Source: Stereum hirsutum FP-91666 SS1
Lineage: Eukaryota > Basidiomycota > Agaricomycetes > Russulales > Stereaceae
Reading direction: 5' to 3'
Assembly: GCF_000264905.1 (NCBI RefSeq)
Contig: NW_006763139.1
Span: 1,714,313-1,778,312 of the forward strand
DNA: 64,000 bases
Both the position numbers and the translations under genes were made by a program. The notes beneath the pieces are model-generated. The model was not told the origin of the DNA and did no database searches. It saw nothing but the letters and a program-made list of their open reading frames with translations. Position 1 is the first letter of the stretch, and each line of letters starts with the position of its first letter. Below, piece by piece: positions 1-11,300 of the stretch.

Positions 1-1545
1 TCGGAAGGCGAACAGGCAGACCTCATTTCGGTAAAATCATCAAAAGCAAAAAAGGTCGCATCGACTTCTAAACGAAAGGAATTACCCTTCACCTTCCCCT
101 GGCCATCGTCACACGAAGAGTTTTTGGATATCATCGAGGACATTGAGGATAGCGATGTACCTACGGTCGTGCAGCGGATACGAGCCTTGTACCACCCAAG
201 TTTAGGTGTCGACAACAAGTTCAAGTTACAGGTATGTCTGATTTCCACTGTCATCCGTGACATTCTGCTCATAGTACGCAGGGTTTCGCAGGCGTCCTAA
301 TCGACCACATTCTCTATCTGGCGTCACCACCCACTCCTCGATTTTCCTCCATCTCCAGCATTACTCCTCATCTATTTGCCTTGACAAAAACATACCCTAT
401 CCAGTCGGCCGAACATTTCAACGCCAAACTCTCGTTGATGCAGAAAAACCTTAGACATGGACTGTCTCAAGGCACCGACTCTACAACAGCAAAGACATGG
501 CCTGGCTTGCCAGAGCTCGCGCTGCTTCGAATTGCAGGAGCTCTCTGGCCTACAAGCGATATGAACCACGCCGTTGTTACTCCTACTCGACTGCTTATGG
601 GCTCGTACCTCGGTCTCTGTCGCGTGCGATCAATACAAGATATCGCATCCGGTCTTTTCCTCTGCACCCTATTCCTACAGTTCGAGGAGTTATCGAAACG
701 TTTTGTCCCAGAGGCCGTCACCTTCGCAATCAACACCGTCTTACATCTAGCTCCTCACAATTACCACGACGCTGCATCATTACCTGGATCTTTCCCCACA
801 CCAGATTTCAAGTCTGAGCGTTCGACTGCTCTCTCCTTGGACACGAAGAAGGCGAAACAGCTCACTGTCGGCTCGCCTGACCTTCCTCGAATTCTGGCGG
901 GAGCATCCAGCGACGAACAGTCCAAGCTCAACCTGCTCTCGCTCGCACTCGACCTGCTCTGCCGATTCGCTGAGATGTACAAAGATCTGGACGCCTTCGT
1001 CGAGTTGTATGACCCGATTCTCCAGGTATTGGAAAACGTCAAGGCAAAGAAACTATGCGACGACCTACAGGTCAGTTTACCCCCATCTTCGGTGTCTCTA
1101 AGTCCGGTCTAACAGATATTTCACACCCACCCAGACCCAGCTCTCTCAGAAAACGGACATGCTTCGCCGTCTCCTCAAGTTCTCCCGTCAAGCCCGCCAG
1201 CCTCTCCTCCTCCAAGCTCACAAACGCATCCCCATCCCCTCCTTCATTCCCAAATTCGAATCCTCCTCTTCATCCTACCTCCGTGCTCGCGATCCGGACT
1301 TCGAGAAGAACGAGGCCTCGAAGCTTCGGAAGCAGTACAAGGAGGAGAGGAAGGGCGCGATCAGAGAGTTGCGGAAGGATTCGCGGTTCCTTGCGGGCGT
1401 GGAGCAGAAGAAGCAGCAGGAGAAGGATCAGGCATATAATATGCGCATGAAGAGGGTGTATGGGGGTATTGAAGGGGAGAGGGCGGAGGAGAAGGCTTTG
1501 GAGAGGGAGAAAGCGAGGGATAAGCGGAGAGCGGGTAGAAAGTGA
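1..1545 (+). CDS. NOP14: Nucleolar protein 14, C-terminal part (left edge cut)
   Basis: This is the C-terminal half of NOP14, a nucleolar protein of the small-subunit processome needed for 18S rRNA maturation and 40S assembly. Three exons are visible: 1-231 (open at the window edge), 282-1070 and 1135-1545, joined in frame by GT-AG introns. The reading frame carries the family's helical region, including LPELALLRIAGALWP and the segment around PTRLLMGSYLGLCRV. It ends in the typical highly charged tail: DPDFEKNEASKLRKQYKEER, then IRELRKDSRFLA, and a Lys/Arg/Glu-rich end. The start lies outside the window, so the length cannot be compared with the usual 800-900 residues. The identification rests on the tail motif and is confident. 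Confidence 0.9.
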
Positions 1546-3017
1546 GATGCATTGTCGCGATGTATGCTTGACTACGGTCTTTGTCTTTCTTTACTCGATG
1601 GTGGCTCCACTATTACTCGACTATGCTCTACATGGAAGATTTTCCATCCATATCCTCGGAGTGATAAGTGTGAAATCAGCCGCTACACTGTGCACGTGAA
1701 AGGGGTTAATGTCACCTCAAGAGGGGTTGGAAACTACTTTTCACTCGTCGAACGGGTCGCTTAGGGTGAAAACCGCGCTGGAGTGAATGCGGGTGAGACA
1801 GAACTTATGCGAAAGAAACATGCACAGGAAGTCAAATTCCGTCTGCCCTAAAGTTCACCGCCACACTGATGCGTGGCAGCGCTTCCGCGGCGATTCTCCC
1901 CGCGTCTTGCTACTTCCGTTTCAACCACGACGTCGAGCGACGTGCTGGCATTTGGACACCTGCGAATGAGTGTGTCTATGTCGTTGTAATAGTCGGTACG
2001 TCTTTGCTCTTTTGTTTCTCTTACTTTTTGACATGACCGAGTCACGTATCCTAGTCATGCAGGCAAAGCCTGCCCGGGGGTTCTTCCTCGCCACGCAGAA
2101 CCTCGACATCGCCCGCCTGGTGTCCCCCGTCATCTCTCTCATTCTTGAGCAATGTCCTTACTGACTATGACTCTACACATTGATGTTTCTTAAACTGGGA
2201 GAACTATTGGTGAAGAGTACCGTGTGCATGCAGGATGTCCGGATCACGTTTCATAGCGTTTCATCGGTGCGTGACGTTTCTTACTTGTAATGATTAGCAT
2301 AGAGGAGTTTCGGACACGTCAGCGCGAGTGAAGAGTGTATGTCTTTCATTTTTTTCGGTGCGTGGTTTGTTTGCTCGGTACGCCTGCTTACCTTGTAAGC
2401 ATGCCAATATTCGGGCCTCTTGTTACGGTTCGACTTACCCCATCTTTGGATATTGCTTTCTTTTACAATGAGAGACTTAGATGGGACGGCGTGTATATGC
2501 CGAGTTATGTAGAGCCAATGATCTTGGTCTCTTGGGCATCCGGTTCCAACCTTAGCTAGCTGGTTCTTATGAAGCAATCATAGTACCTGTGACTGTATGT
2601 AGGCTCATATCTGTTTTTCTATCCAATAAATATACTAAAAATTGCAAGCCATACACATTGGATTCTAGTGGGAAAACTTGGCGGCATACGACGGGTGACA
2701 TTTACCGCGTGAAAGGGTTAATTCCCGCTTTGCGCGATGTGAGTGAATTCGGCAATATAAAGGGTGACTTTCAATCTCCTTTCTTCGTACCGTGAGACAG
2801 CTGAAATGTACCACATACAGGTGAACTTTCTACCGGCAAGAGATTGAATGGAATTAGGTTTACAGGTTTTCCTTCGGTTGACATTCAACCTTTTCGAAGT
2901 GCACAGTGGCTAGCGAGGCACTACAAGCAGACATACATCTTCTAATACAACAAGGAGCTGGGTCCTCTCGACTTCTCGAATTACAAACTTGCTTTTGTCT
3001 ACCTAATCTCAAAGCAC
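1546..3017. other. Intergenic region with no supported gene
   Basis: No open reading frame here combines an ATG, plausible introns and a recognisable family. The region separates the ends of NOP14 (+) and LEU2 (-), which converge. It is longer than most convergent gaps in the window. It holds scattered copies of a short GGTGA(A/C)-TTT motif in opposite orientations at its two sides (about 1695-1865 and 2694-2830), described under findings. Confidence 0.5.
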
Positions 3018-4399
3018 TTACAGCAACGTCTTCACGATCTCCACAACGCTGTCACCAATCTCCTTCGTCGAGACCTCACCTCCAAGATCCTTCGTCCTCA
3101 ACTCAAGTCCACCCTCCGACTTCGCATCAAGCACTCTCCGCACGGCAGTCTCGATAGCTTGAGCCTGCTTCTCAAGACCAAGAGAATAACGAAGTAACAT
3201 TGCGGCGCTCATGATGGTGCCGATAGGGTTGGCAATTCCCTGGCCAGCGATATCGGGTGCTGATCCATGGATGGGCTCGTAAAGACCGGATGTGGGTTTG
3301 AAGTCGGTAGCGGAAGCATCGGATGGGGCACCGGCAAGGGAAGCGGAGGGGAGGAGACCAAGCGATCCTGGGATGACACTGGCCTCGTCGGACAGACTAT
3401 TGCCCAAATACATAAGCGCATGTAGGAGTGAGTGAGAAGAGGTTGAGACGCTCACATGTCGCCGAACAAGTTCTCTGTCAGAACAACACCGTTAAGCTTC
3501 CTCGGGCTAGCCACGATCATCATCGCCGCCGAGTCGACAAGCTGGTGATCCAATTGCAGCTGTGGGTACTCCGCCTTCAACGTCTCCGTCACCGTCTTCC
3601 TCCACAACCTCGAGCTCGCCAACACATTTGCCTTATCGACCGAGTGAATAGCTAACGGTGGATTCGCAGCCAGAGCGATCTGAGCCGCTACCCTCGTTAT
3701 CCTCTGCACCTCCCCGACGCTGTAGGGCATCGTATCCCACGCGACGTCCTCGTTAGGTGCGACGCCCTGCTCTTTGCGCTCGCCAAAGTAAACACCGCCG
3801 ATGAGCTCACGGACGACGATGATGTCGACACCCTTCGTGATGGATTCTTTGAGGGGTGAGTAGGAGATGAGGGAGTCGGAGGCGAAGCTTGCGGGGCGGA
3901 TGTTGGCGTAGAGGCCAAGGCTTTTGCGGAGGGTGAGGAGACCCGATTCTGGGCGGACTTTGGCGTTCACGCCCCATTTTGGTCCACCGATAGAGCCTGA
4001 AGTACACAGTTAGTGTAATTGAAAAAACTATAAGAGACTAGAAGACTGATAAAAGACGTACCCATGAGGATAGCATCAGCCTCTTTGCAAGCAGTCAGAG
4101 TCTTTGCGGGCAGAGCCTCGCCGGTCTCATCGATGGCGCATCCACCGAAGAGATGGGTTTCGAGCTTGAGATCGACGTCGGATGACACGGCGTTCACGGC
4201 CTCGAGAACTTTGACAGCCTCAGAGACGACCTCGGGTCCTAGAGGGTCCGTTAGCACCTAGATGTGGCGCCTTTGAGGATGAGTTATTTACCAATGCCGT
4301 CTCCGGGCAGGAGTACGATGCGGAATCTGGAGCAATGGTGATGAGCAAGGTGACTACGATAAACTGCTAGAAACCTCATACTCACGATTTTGGGGCCAT
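3018..4399 (-). CDS. LEU2: 3-isopropylmalate dehydrogenase
   Basis: The enzyme catalyses the NAD-dependent oxidative decarboxylation of 3-isopropylmalate, the third step of leucine biosynthesis. Five exons read on the minus strand (4399-4386, 4326-4292, 4238-4062, 3996-3456, 3396-3018) give 381 residues, a normal length for fungi. The first exon is only 14 bases, and the ATG is fixed by the conserved start [20 protein letters not shown]. The family signature [20 protein letters not shown] spans the last intron (residues about 251-270). It is followed by [19 protein letters not shown] near residue 295, which forms the NAD-binding and active-site loop. SVDKANVL supplies the catalytic Lys/Asp region. 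All splice phases close. Confidence 0.96.
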
Positions 4400-5587
4400 G
4401 GGGTAAGAGTGTAGAAGGTGGTGGTGGTAGTGTGAGTTCTGGGGAAGACGAACAGAAATGAGAGCATCGTGAAGACTCGACTCGACGCTGAGGCGCGTCG
4501 GCCGACTGCCATGGACCGCGGCCGAGCAATGTGCCAGCCAAAGTTCTTCAAGTCGAGTTCATCAGGCTCAGAGCAGAGCACCCAGACGAGTCTCGTATAT
4601 GTTTAGGATGTCCAAACATATCACAGTGTGAACTGTTGAATAATGGTGTAGCCAACTAGCGACGCGGCATGAGCCTATCCGAGAGCTGGTCCATAAGCAG
4701 TCCATAAGTGTAGCGGACAGGTATTGTCCCACGGTTCGTACGATACTCACGGACTCTCCCGGTAGCTACTTCCTTTTACGGTATGTACTCGTCTGAGGAT
4801 GGACCTCGGATGTTTCGGTTTATGGTGCGTTTATGCTTGCCTCGGGCTCGCATTTGTTATTTCTTTCTACTATACGTACTATACTGTTTACGGTAGGCCC
4901 TCAGGTATATAAGGACTCACGTAGACAGCATGTACAGGAAGCGGGTTGAATCCCATTACTGTACTTTTTCGCGCACAAGTTCACGCCACCGCCCCTCGGC
5001 CGTTGCCGAGATGACATAATCCATTCGTGTCCCGGTTCGCAAGCAGACCGGGACAAGGGACAATGTTCGTGAACATCGACGCTTTTGCAGGGAGACGACC
5101 TTTCGTAACCGTTCAACAGGCATTTAACCTCTGAATTTGGGTGGAAGAGCTCACCTAGTAGCAAAATCTAGCCCAAAGTGTGTCTCGGAGGCCTTACTGA
5201 GGTCAATTTAGGAGCCTAAAATATATTCACATTTTCGTCAAATTTGGGTCAAATTTTGGTTTGTCCTACTTACAAGTTCCGTGCACGTCAATGGGGTGGG
5301 ACTGTCCCGCGGCACAAGTTCGTTCGCGGCCCCCATGGGACACGGGACACGAACTTGTGCGCGAAAAACTACAGTACTTTTGCTCTGTTCTCTCGTCGTG
5401 CGAACCTCAAGACAAACAAGGCAATTGTTTTATATTTCGATTCTCTCCGTGTGCGTTCCGCATACAGCCGAACGTCACAATAAGAGGTCCGGCACTATAT
5501 TGCTCGGTCCACGGACCACCGCACCCCTTCCGTCCACAACATTTTCGCAAAGCCACCATCGTCCTCCTCTCGCCACACATCTTTACC
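4400..5587. other. Divergent LEU2/NOB1 intergenic region containing an inverted-repeat element
   Basis: This 1.2 kb gap lies between the start of LEU2 (-) and the start of NOB1 (+). It must hold both promoters. It also holds the inverted-repeat element at 4957-5376, listed separately. A TATA-like tatataag sits near 4908, but it is about 680 bases from NOB1 and cannot be assigned. No gene was recognised. Confidence 0.6.
4957..5376. mobile_element. Putative MITE-like element with 26 bp terminal inverted repeats
   Basis: The sequence at 4957-4982 is repeated as its reverse complement at 5351-5376 with one mismatch in 26 bases (C versus G at position 8 of the arm). Both outer ends read TACTGTA inward. 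If the outermost TA is the duplicated target, the element would be CTGTA...TACAG flanked by TA, as for Tc1/mariner-type elements; that is an inference. The 420 bp interior has no open reading frame, so a non-autonomous miniature element is the simplest reading. A further copy of the core CACAAGTTC lies inside near 5315. No second copy was seen in this window. Confidence 0.55.
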
Positions 5588-7253
5588 ATGGCTTCTCCAT
5601 CCTCTACAGCATCCACACCTGCTTGTAAACGTCTTGTTCTAGATGCAGGACCATTACTCTCTCTTTCTCCGCTCCGAGGCCTGGCAGAAACATACGTAAC
5701 CGTACCTCAAGTTCTCGCTGAATTAAAGGACAAACGAGCCAGAGAACACTTTGAAAAGCTCGCCCTTGTTACTGGTGTCAAAGTTGAGATCCAAGCTCCA
5801 GATGCTGCCTCTCTGAGCCATGGTGCGTCTCCTTTGCTCAGGTTCTTGCTTCAATGCCGAATGAGGTTCTGATTTTTGATCAAATCATGTGTGGCGAGAA
5901 CAGTTATTCAGTTTGCGAAGAAGACAGGAGATTACTCTGTTCTTTCACAAGCCGATCTGAGCATAATTGCGTTGGCTTACGCTCTTGATGTGCAAGACAA
6001 AAAGGCGAAAGAGGCCGCTGAGGTGCGTCTTTGAGCTCTCACTAGGTCGAGATTTCATCTTAATATGTGTGAGCAGCCTTCCGGATCGTCGGAGAGCGTT
6101 CCTGCCGCTACTTCAGAAGGAGACAAAGAGAAGGTCGAAGAGAACACAAGCACGGTCCCTGTAGACGCAGAACTCGCACAAGAGACGCCAGACGAGGGAT
6201 CTCCGGTGGCTGAAGAGGATCCTGTGGTCGAAGGTGAGGTGGACGAAGAGGTACAAGACCAGACCGAAGATAATGAAGATCAAGAGCCATTAAACGTCGA
6301 GCTTCATCCACTCAAAGACGATTCTGCCCCTGAACCTTCTTCCTCCTCATCAAGAACTCCATCACCGCCGCTAAATCCTCCTCTTCCTCCCTCGTCCCAA
6401 CGCGATGCAGACGACTCTACCTTATACGACGATCCATCGGAGTCAGACGACGGCGAAGGAGAATGGATAACCCCTTCAAATGTAGCCGTTCACAAGTCTC
6501 GTGCTATGGGTCTTACGCCGTCCGCTTCTGGCAAAGGAAAGGCTAAAGCGAGGGAGACGATTGCTGTGGGATGTATGACCGCCGATTTTGCGATGCAGAA
6601 TGTACTGTTGCAGATGGGTCTGAGTCTCGTCGGTCTAGAGGGAAAGAGGATAGACAGGGTGAAGACATGGGTCTTGAGGTGTCATGCCTGTTTCAAGTGC
6701 GTTTTTTTTTTGTTTGACCCTGACTATCTTCGAGAACAAATACTGAGCGAGTTATTGCAGAATTTGCAAGGATTCATCGAAAAAGTTCTGTCCTTCATGC
6801 GGAAATCCAACACTCTTGCGCGCCTCCGTCACCATTTCTTCTCCCACTGCCGGCTCAAACACCCCCGCCCTTCAAGTCCACCTCAAGCCGAACTTCTACT
6901 ACAAAACGCGAGGCACAAAATATTCTATCCCTGCTCCGAAATCCGGTTCTGCAAAGACAGGAAGCGGAGAGGGCCTGATCTTACGGGAGGACCAGACGGA
7001 GTATATGAGGGCGAGCAAGCAGGCAGAGACGAAGCGGGAGCGAGAGGAGAAGAAGATGTTGAATGCCGCGTTGACGCGGGGTGGCCAGGGAGGGATGGGC
7101 CTCGGGAACTGGACAGATCCGGATTGGATACCGGAGATTATGGCGAGTGGGACGAGTGGAAAGGGGAGGAGAAATCCGAAGGGCAGTAAGGATGATGTGC
7201 CTACCATCGGGTATGGACGCAAAAATCCCAACGAGCGCAAGCGACACAAGTGA
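5588..7253 (+). CDS. NOB1: Endonuclease NOB1 (20S pre-rRNA D-site cleavage)
   Basis: NOB1 is the PIN-domain endonuclease that makes the final cleavage at the 3' end of 18S rRNA in cytoplasmic pre-40S particles. Four exons (5588-5822, 5904-6022, 6077-6696, 6761-7253) encode 488 residues with continuous frame. The PIN domain starts with KRLVLDAGPLLSL (catalytic Asp about residue 19) and continues with VIQFAKKTGDYSVLSQADL (about 80-98). An acidic low-complexity linker follows. The core MTADFAMQNVLLQMGL leads into a zinc ribbon with CHAC and CPSC knuckles (about 320-340), built across the last intron. The C-terminus has YGRKNPNERKRHK, as in other NOB1 proteins. The ATG follows ACC and is the first in frame. 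Confidence 0.96.
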
Positions 7254-7411
7254 TATCTTGACTGTGCTTCGTTGAAGCTCTCAAAATCTTTGCCTTCGCT
7301 CGAAGCAAGCCTGTACCCCATAGACATTCCGCAGAGGTAGCATGCTGTATTCCACTTGTTGTACAATGCATTAGATTGGGTCGATGGAGAGCCGTGTACA
7401 ATGCGAAACAT

Positions 7412-8157
7412 TTAACCCAAGCTCCTGTTCATGAAACGCCTCTTCTGGAAGGACATCCACCACTTGCTTGGCTTGCCCGTCCCGTCAGCGTACAGCCGCT
7501 CGATCAACCGCGCAGCCAGCTCCTGGCGGACTTGAACCAAGTACTGACGAAGATAGTCTGCATAGTTGACCATTTGCACAAATTTTATGAAGTCAGAATC
7601 TATATATCGAGCAGCGGGGAGGAATTCACTCGCCTGCGTCGGCACGACTGCTTGGGGGAGCATAATGCGCATTCAGTTGGAAGTTAGCGTCTCCGGGAAT
7701 GGGGAAACTGTCCACGGCGAGAGTATTGAGCAACTTCGATGCCTCGATCTGTGACGGTGGGATACGAGCTGTTCCGAGCTTGGCTAGACAGTCGGAGATG
7801 AAGAGGATGAGGATGATGAGGAGACGGTCGGCGGGACCCTTGATCTCGAAGTTACGAAAGAGAGAGTTGGCACGGAATAGGTCGAGAGTTTCGTCGACGA
7901 TATCGCCTTGGCTCACGTCAACTTCAGACATCCAGACCAGTCAGTATGGTCTAGTCCGGAGGAATAATGGAGAGCAAGAATAGATGGAGTACAGACCCAT
8001 TGTCGGCGCAGGACCACGAATCTTAGTCTTGATGGGGAGGATGGCGACATTGCCGGCCTGTCGGACATCTGCCTCTTCATTCAAAGCTGAGTGGTAGGCC
8101 TATTCATCCCAGATATAAGCGATTCTATGGGTAGGAAGCTATCGTACTTACTGGCAT
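7412..8157 (-). CDS. ARPC3: Actin-related protein 2/3 complex subunit 3 (p21-Arc)
   Basis: This is a subunit of the Arp2/3 complex, which nucleates branched actin filaments. Four minus-strand exons (8157-8152, 8099-7997, 7921-7634, 7557-7412) give 180 residues, matching the usual 178. The first exon holds only ATGCCA; the family start MPAYHS is rebuilt across the intron. Other matches are NVAILPIKTKIRGPAP, GDIVDETLDLFRAN, FRNFEIKGPADRLLI, SFPIPGD, and KPSKWWMSFQKRRFMNRSLG at the C-terminus. The third intron (7633-7558) starts with GC: CAG/gcgagt...cag. No GT donor keeps the frame there, and this choice restores both frame and family length. It is head to head with YVC1, 182 bases apart. Confidence 0.94.
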
Positions 8158-8339
8158 GGTAGTGGTCAGTGCTATAAGTGTAAGGGCCAAATAGAGCGTC
8201 AACAACGCGTCCGTACGTCACTTCCTCTTTTGGACGGTCTATGGCCAGGAACGGAACGCGTCGAGGGAATGCATCATAGGCGGGGCTTAGACGGGGCACC
8301 AGCTCTACCTCTGCTTGATTTTGACCCCTCTTTGCGAGA
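8158..8339. promoter_or_regulatory. Shared divergent promoter, ARPC3 and YVC1
   Basis: Only 182 bases separate the inferred start codons of ARPC3 (-) and YVC1 (+), so both promoters and 5' leaders must lie here or overlap the first exons. No TATA box is obvious. That this is a bidirectional promoter is inferred from spacing only. Confidence 0.5.
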
Positions 8340-11300
8340 ATGGCTGACGAAATCTTCCTGTCCGATGGCGCGTCCATATCGTCGCTGCGGTCGGTCAACC
8401 CATCCGTGAATACCTTAGCTAGTGAGCTTTTTGTTTGGAAAGGAGTGCTTACAGGAGTGTCGGGAGATTGAGATATTGATTCTTCTCTTACTTCAGAACT
8501 CACAAAACGTCTCCGAGCTATGACCCTTACGCTTTTACCCCTCGAAGTCGAGCTTAGCAGTCTCAACGACCCAACAAGTCGTATCATTACCCCTCAGGTC
8601 ATCTCTGCGTATAAAGCAGCTGCAGGGGACTTCACCGAAGCTGTCAGTCTAGGTTCTCTCTCTGTAATATTTTTTTCGCGCTCACGCTGCATGTATGTAG
8701 CTGCCGTATTGTCTTCTGAGAGCTCGTCAGCAATTCATGCTCGATGCCAACCGGAATGTGGCCGACTTCGACGAGAACCAGGGGCGAGGTATGGCCTTCC
8801 CTTTTCGTCCCATACATATCATATTCTGTGCTCACAGGGCTACACACTTTAGCTATTGCTTGTGAGGTCCTGGCTCGCAGAATCACCCATCATGCTCCTG
8901 CGGACAGACTTACAAACATCATGTCCACACGGTATCAGCACCGTCAATCCGACGGCGATATCGAATTGTCAAGTGCTTTGGAGCTTGCTATCGACACGCA
9001 TTGGTATGTCTACTCAGTAAAGTAAAGTACTAACAAGACAGTCTTCCCAATTACTCAAGGCCATGATATGTGTTTGTAGTACAATATTCCTGTCCTCCAG
9101 CGAATCTCAAGATGGTAAGGAAGCGCACCGACCCCGTCTTTTGCCTCGCTAAAGGGCTGTCTTTCGTCTGTCAGTTGTCAACCATATCTGGCAAGGCTCC
9201 ATCGTACAGAAGAATAACGAGAACCATGATATTGATTGTAAGTTACCAGTAGTTTGCTCTAGTCTCACTGATTCAGAATGTTTCTAGTCGTTCCCTACGA
9301 CGAACACCGAAAACACACTTTCTGGGGCCACCTCAACTCAGACAGAATTGCCGTACCTAGGTGCACAGAGCTGACTTCTTGCTATACTTACTACATTACA
9401 GTTCTAACTGTATTGAGCCAGGTATCAGAACGCCCTTCGTATCGTGATTTGGTTCGTCTTCTTGGCTGTATACTCTCAAGCAGGTCCGTGCCTTTCCTCG
9501 GGGTTCAAAGATCACCTGTTGATCATCCTGTTTGACTCAGTCCGCGAGCCTCTGAACCAGCTTGATCCCTCGTTCTACCGCACGATCGACGGCTGGGAGC
9601 TCGTTCTCTATATACTGTCCCTCGCGTTCGCCTTCGAAGGTTTGTTGCGTTCAATCATCTTCTCTTTTGATTGTCTACCACTACTCAAGTGTTGTCGCAA
9701 GCTAGATAGTCATAAGGTGCGTTTTCATGCTTTGGCTCCACATGATTCGATCTAAACGCTTCAATCGTTCTAGATCTACAAGCTACTCAAATTTGCCAGC
9801 TACAAAGCCTTCAGCTTTTGGAATATAGTGGCCTTCATTACTGAGATGCTGCTCACCGCTGCATTCGTTTTGCGCGTCGTGGGACTGACGTCTTCCGGGC
9901 CTACCCGTGACATGTTGCGCTTGAGGAGTTTTCAAGTCCTGAGTTATGTGTCACCCTTCATATGGTACGTGATTGAACTTGCTACAAGACGATGAGACTA
10001 TTGATACTAAATGTTTTACAGGATGAGTTGAGTGTTGCCTTCTTGTGAAAGACACGTAATGTGCTGACTGGAAATCCCTGCAGAACTCATAACTGTGTTT
10101 GATGGATACAAGTCCGTATTTCTCTGTGCATCACACAAATTATACAGCTCTTACTGGGACACATAGGTACATTGGGACAATGCAAATATGTGTCTCTCGT
10201 ATGCTTCGGGAATCAGGGATTTTCTTTGCCGTATGATCCGTTCTATCAAACATCCTACCGTGGGATTGTCACCAACCCTCATACTTCTAGTTGTTATCAG
10301 TCCTCGGTATCGGCTTCCTTCAAGGACTTTATGCTCTAGATGCAGCGGACGGCCAGACAGATTCGCCGGTGCAGGTATGAACTGTCATGGTAGGCTGTTT
10401 CGTCGGCATCTTATATTCCCTTCCCTAGGTTCTTAACGTCATGGTTCAAGCTTTACTGCAGTTCGTCTCTGTTGATTATATTTTACTATGTGGTTCCATT
10501 GCTGAAAGCGCTACCTCAGATCTCCTGATTACACCGTCTTCGCCGGAAGGTAAGTGACTCGCACTTCAAGGGTATTTGGCCGAATGACCTGATTATCCGA
10601 CGAACAGTCCAGCAGGAATGATTCTGTACTACCTGTGAGTTTTTCCTGCGCGTTCATTTGTTATGCGTGGATTCTCAGTTTGCCGTATGATGCAGCTGGA
10701 ACGTCGCGACGGTCATCATCTTGCTCAACGTGTTGATCTCCCTCTTCTCCTCTGCGTACTCTGATGTAAGTCCTCTACTTTTATGTTGTGTTATTTGAAC
10801 TGAAGGCTGTTGCCCATACTCGTCATCAGGTCGTAGAGGATGCTGAGGCGGAGTATCTCGCGTACTTTGCGGGCAAGACTATTGGTATGATCAGGTCGGT
10901 GACTACTACTTGGTCTTGACTTATTTATATCATCGAGGCCAACGACGTTTTGATTGTTATAGGGCACCAGATTCGTTCGTCTATCCAGCACCGTTCAATC
11001 TCATCGAGGTCTTCTTCGTCGGTCCACTTGAGTGCGTTTCTTTTTTACGATATAGACGTCACACCAGCATCTAACTCACGACCAATCTCAGACCCTGTAT
11101 GCACCCCAAAGCGTACACAACAGCAAGTATCCTTCACTATATGGAAGTTAGATCCTGGCCCCAAGGCATCACCACTAACTCTGTTTATCTGTCGCACTAT
11201 AGCTCAACCGTATTGTCATGCGCATAGTCTTCTTCATCCCCCTCTCCATCATCGCCCTCTTCGAATCCACATCCGCCAAACCCACAAACCAATGGATGTC

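Noticed and set aside
8081..8587. 168-codon minus-strand open frame over the ARPC3 start and YVC1 first exons
   Set aside because: It overlaps well-supported exons of two genes in other frames and shows no family motif.
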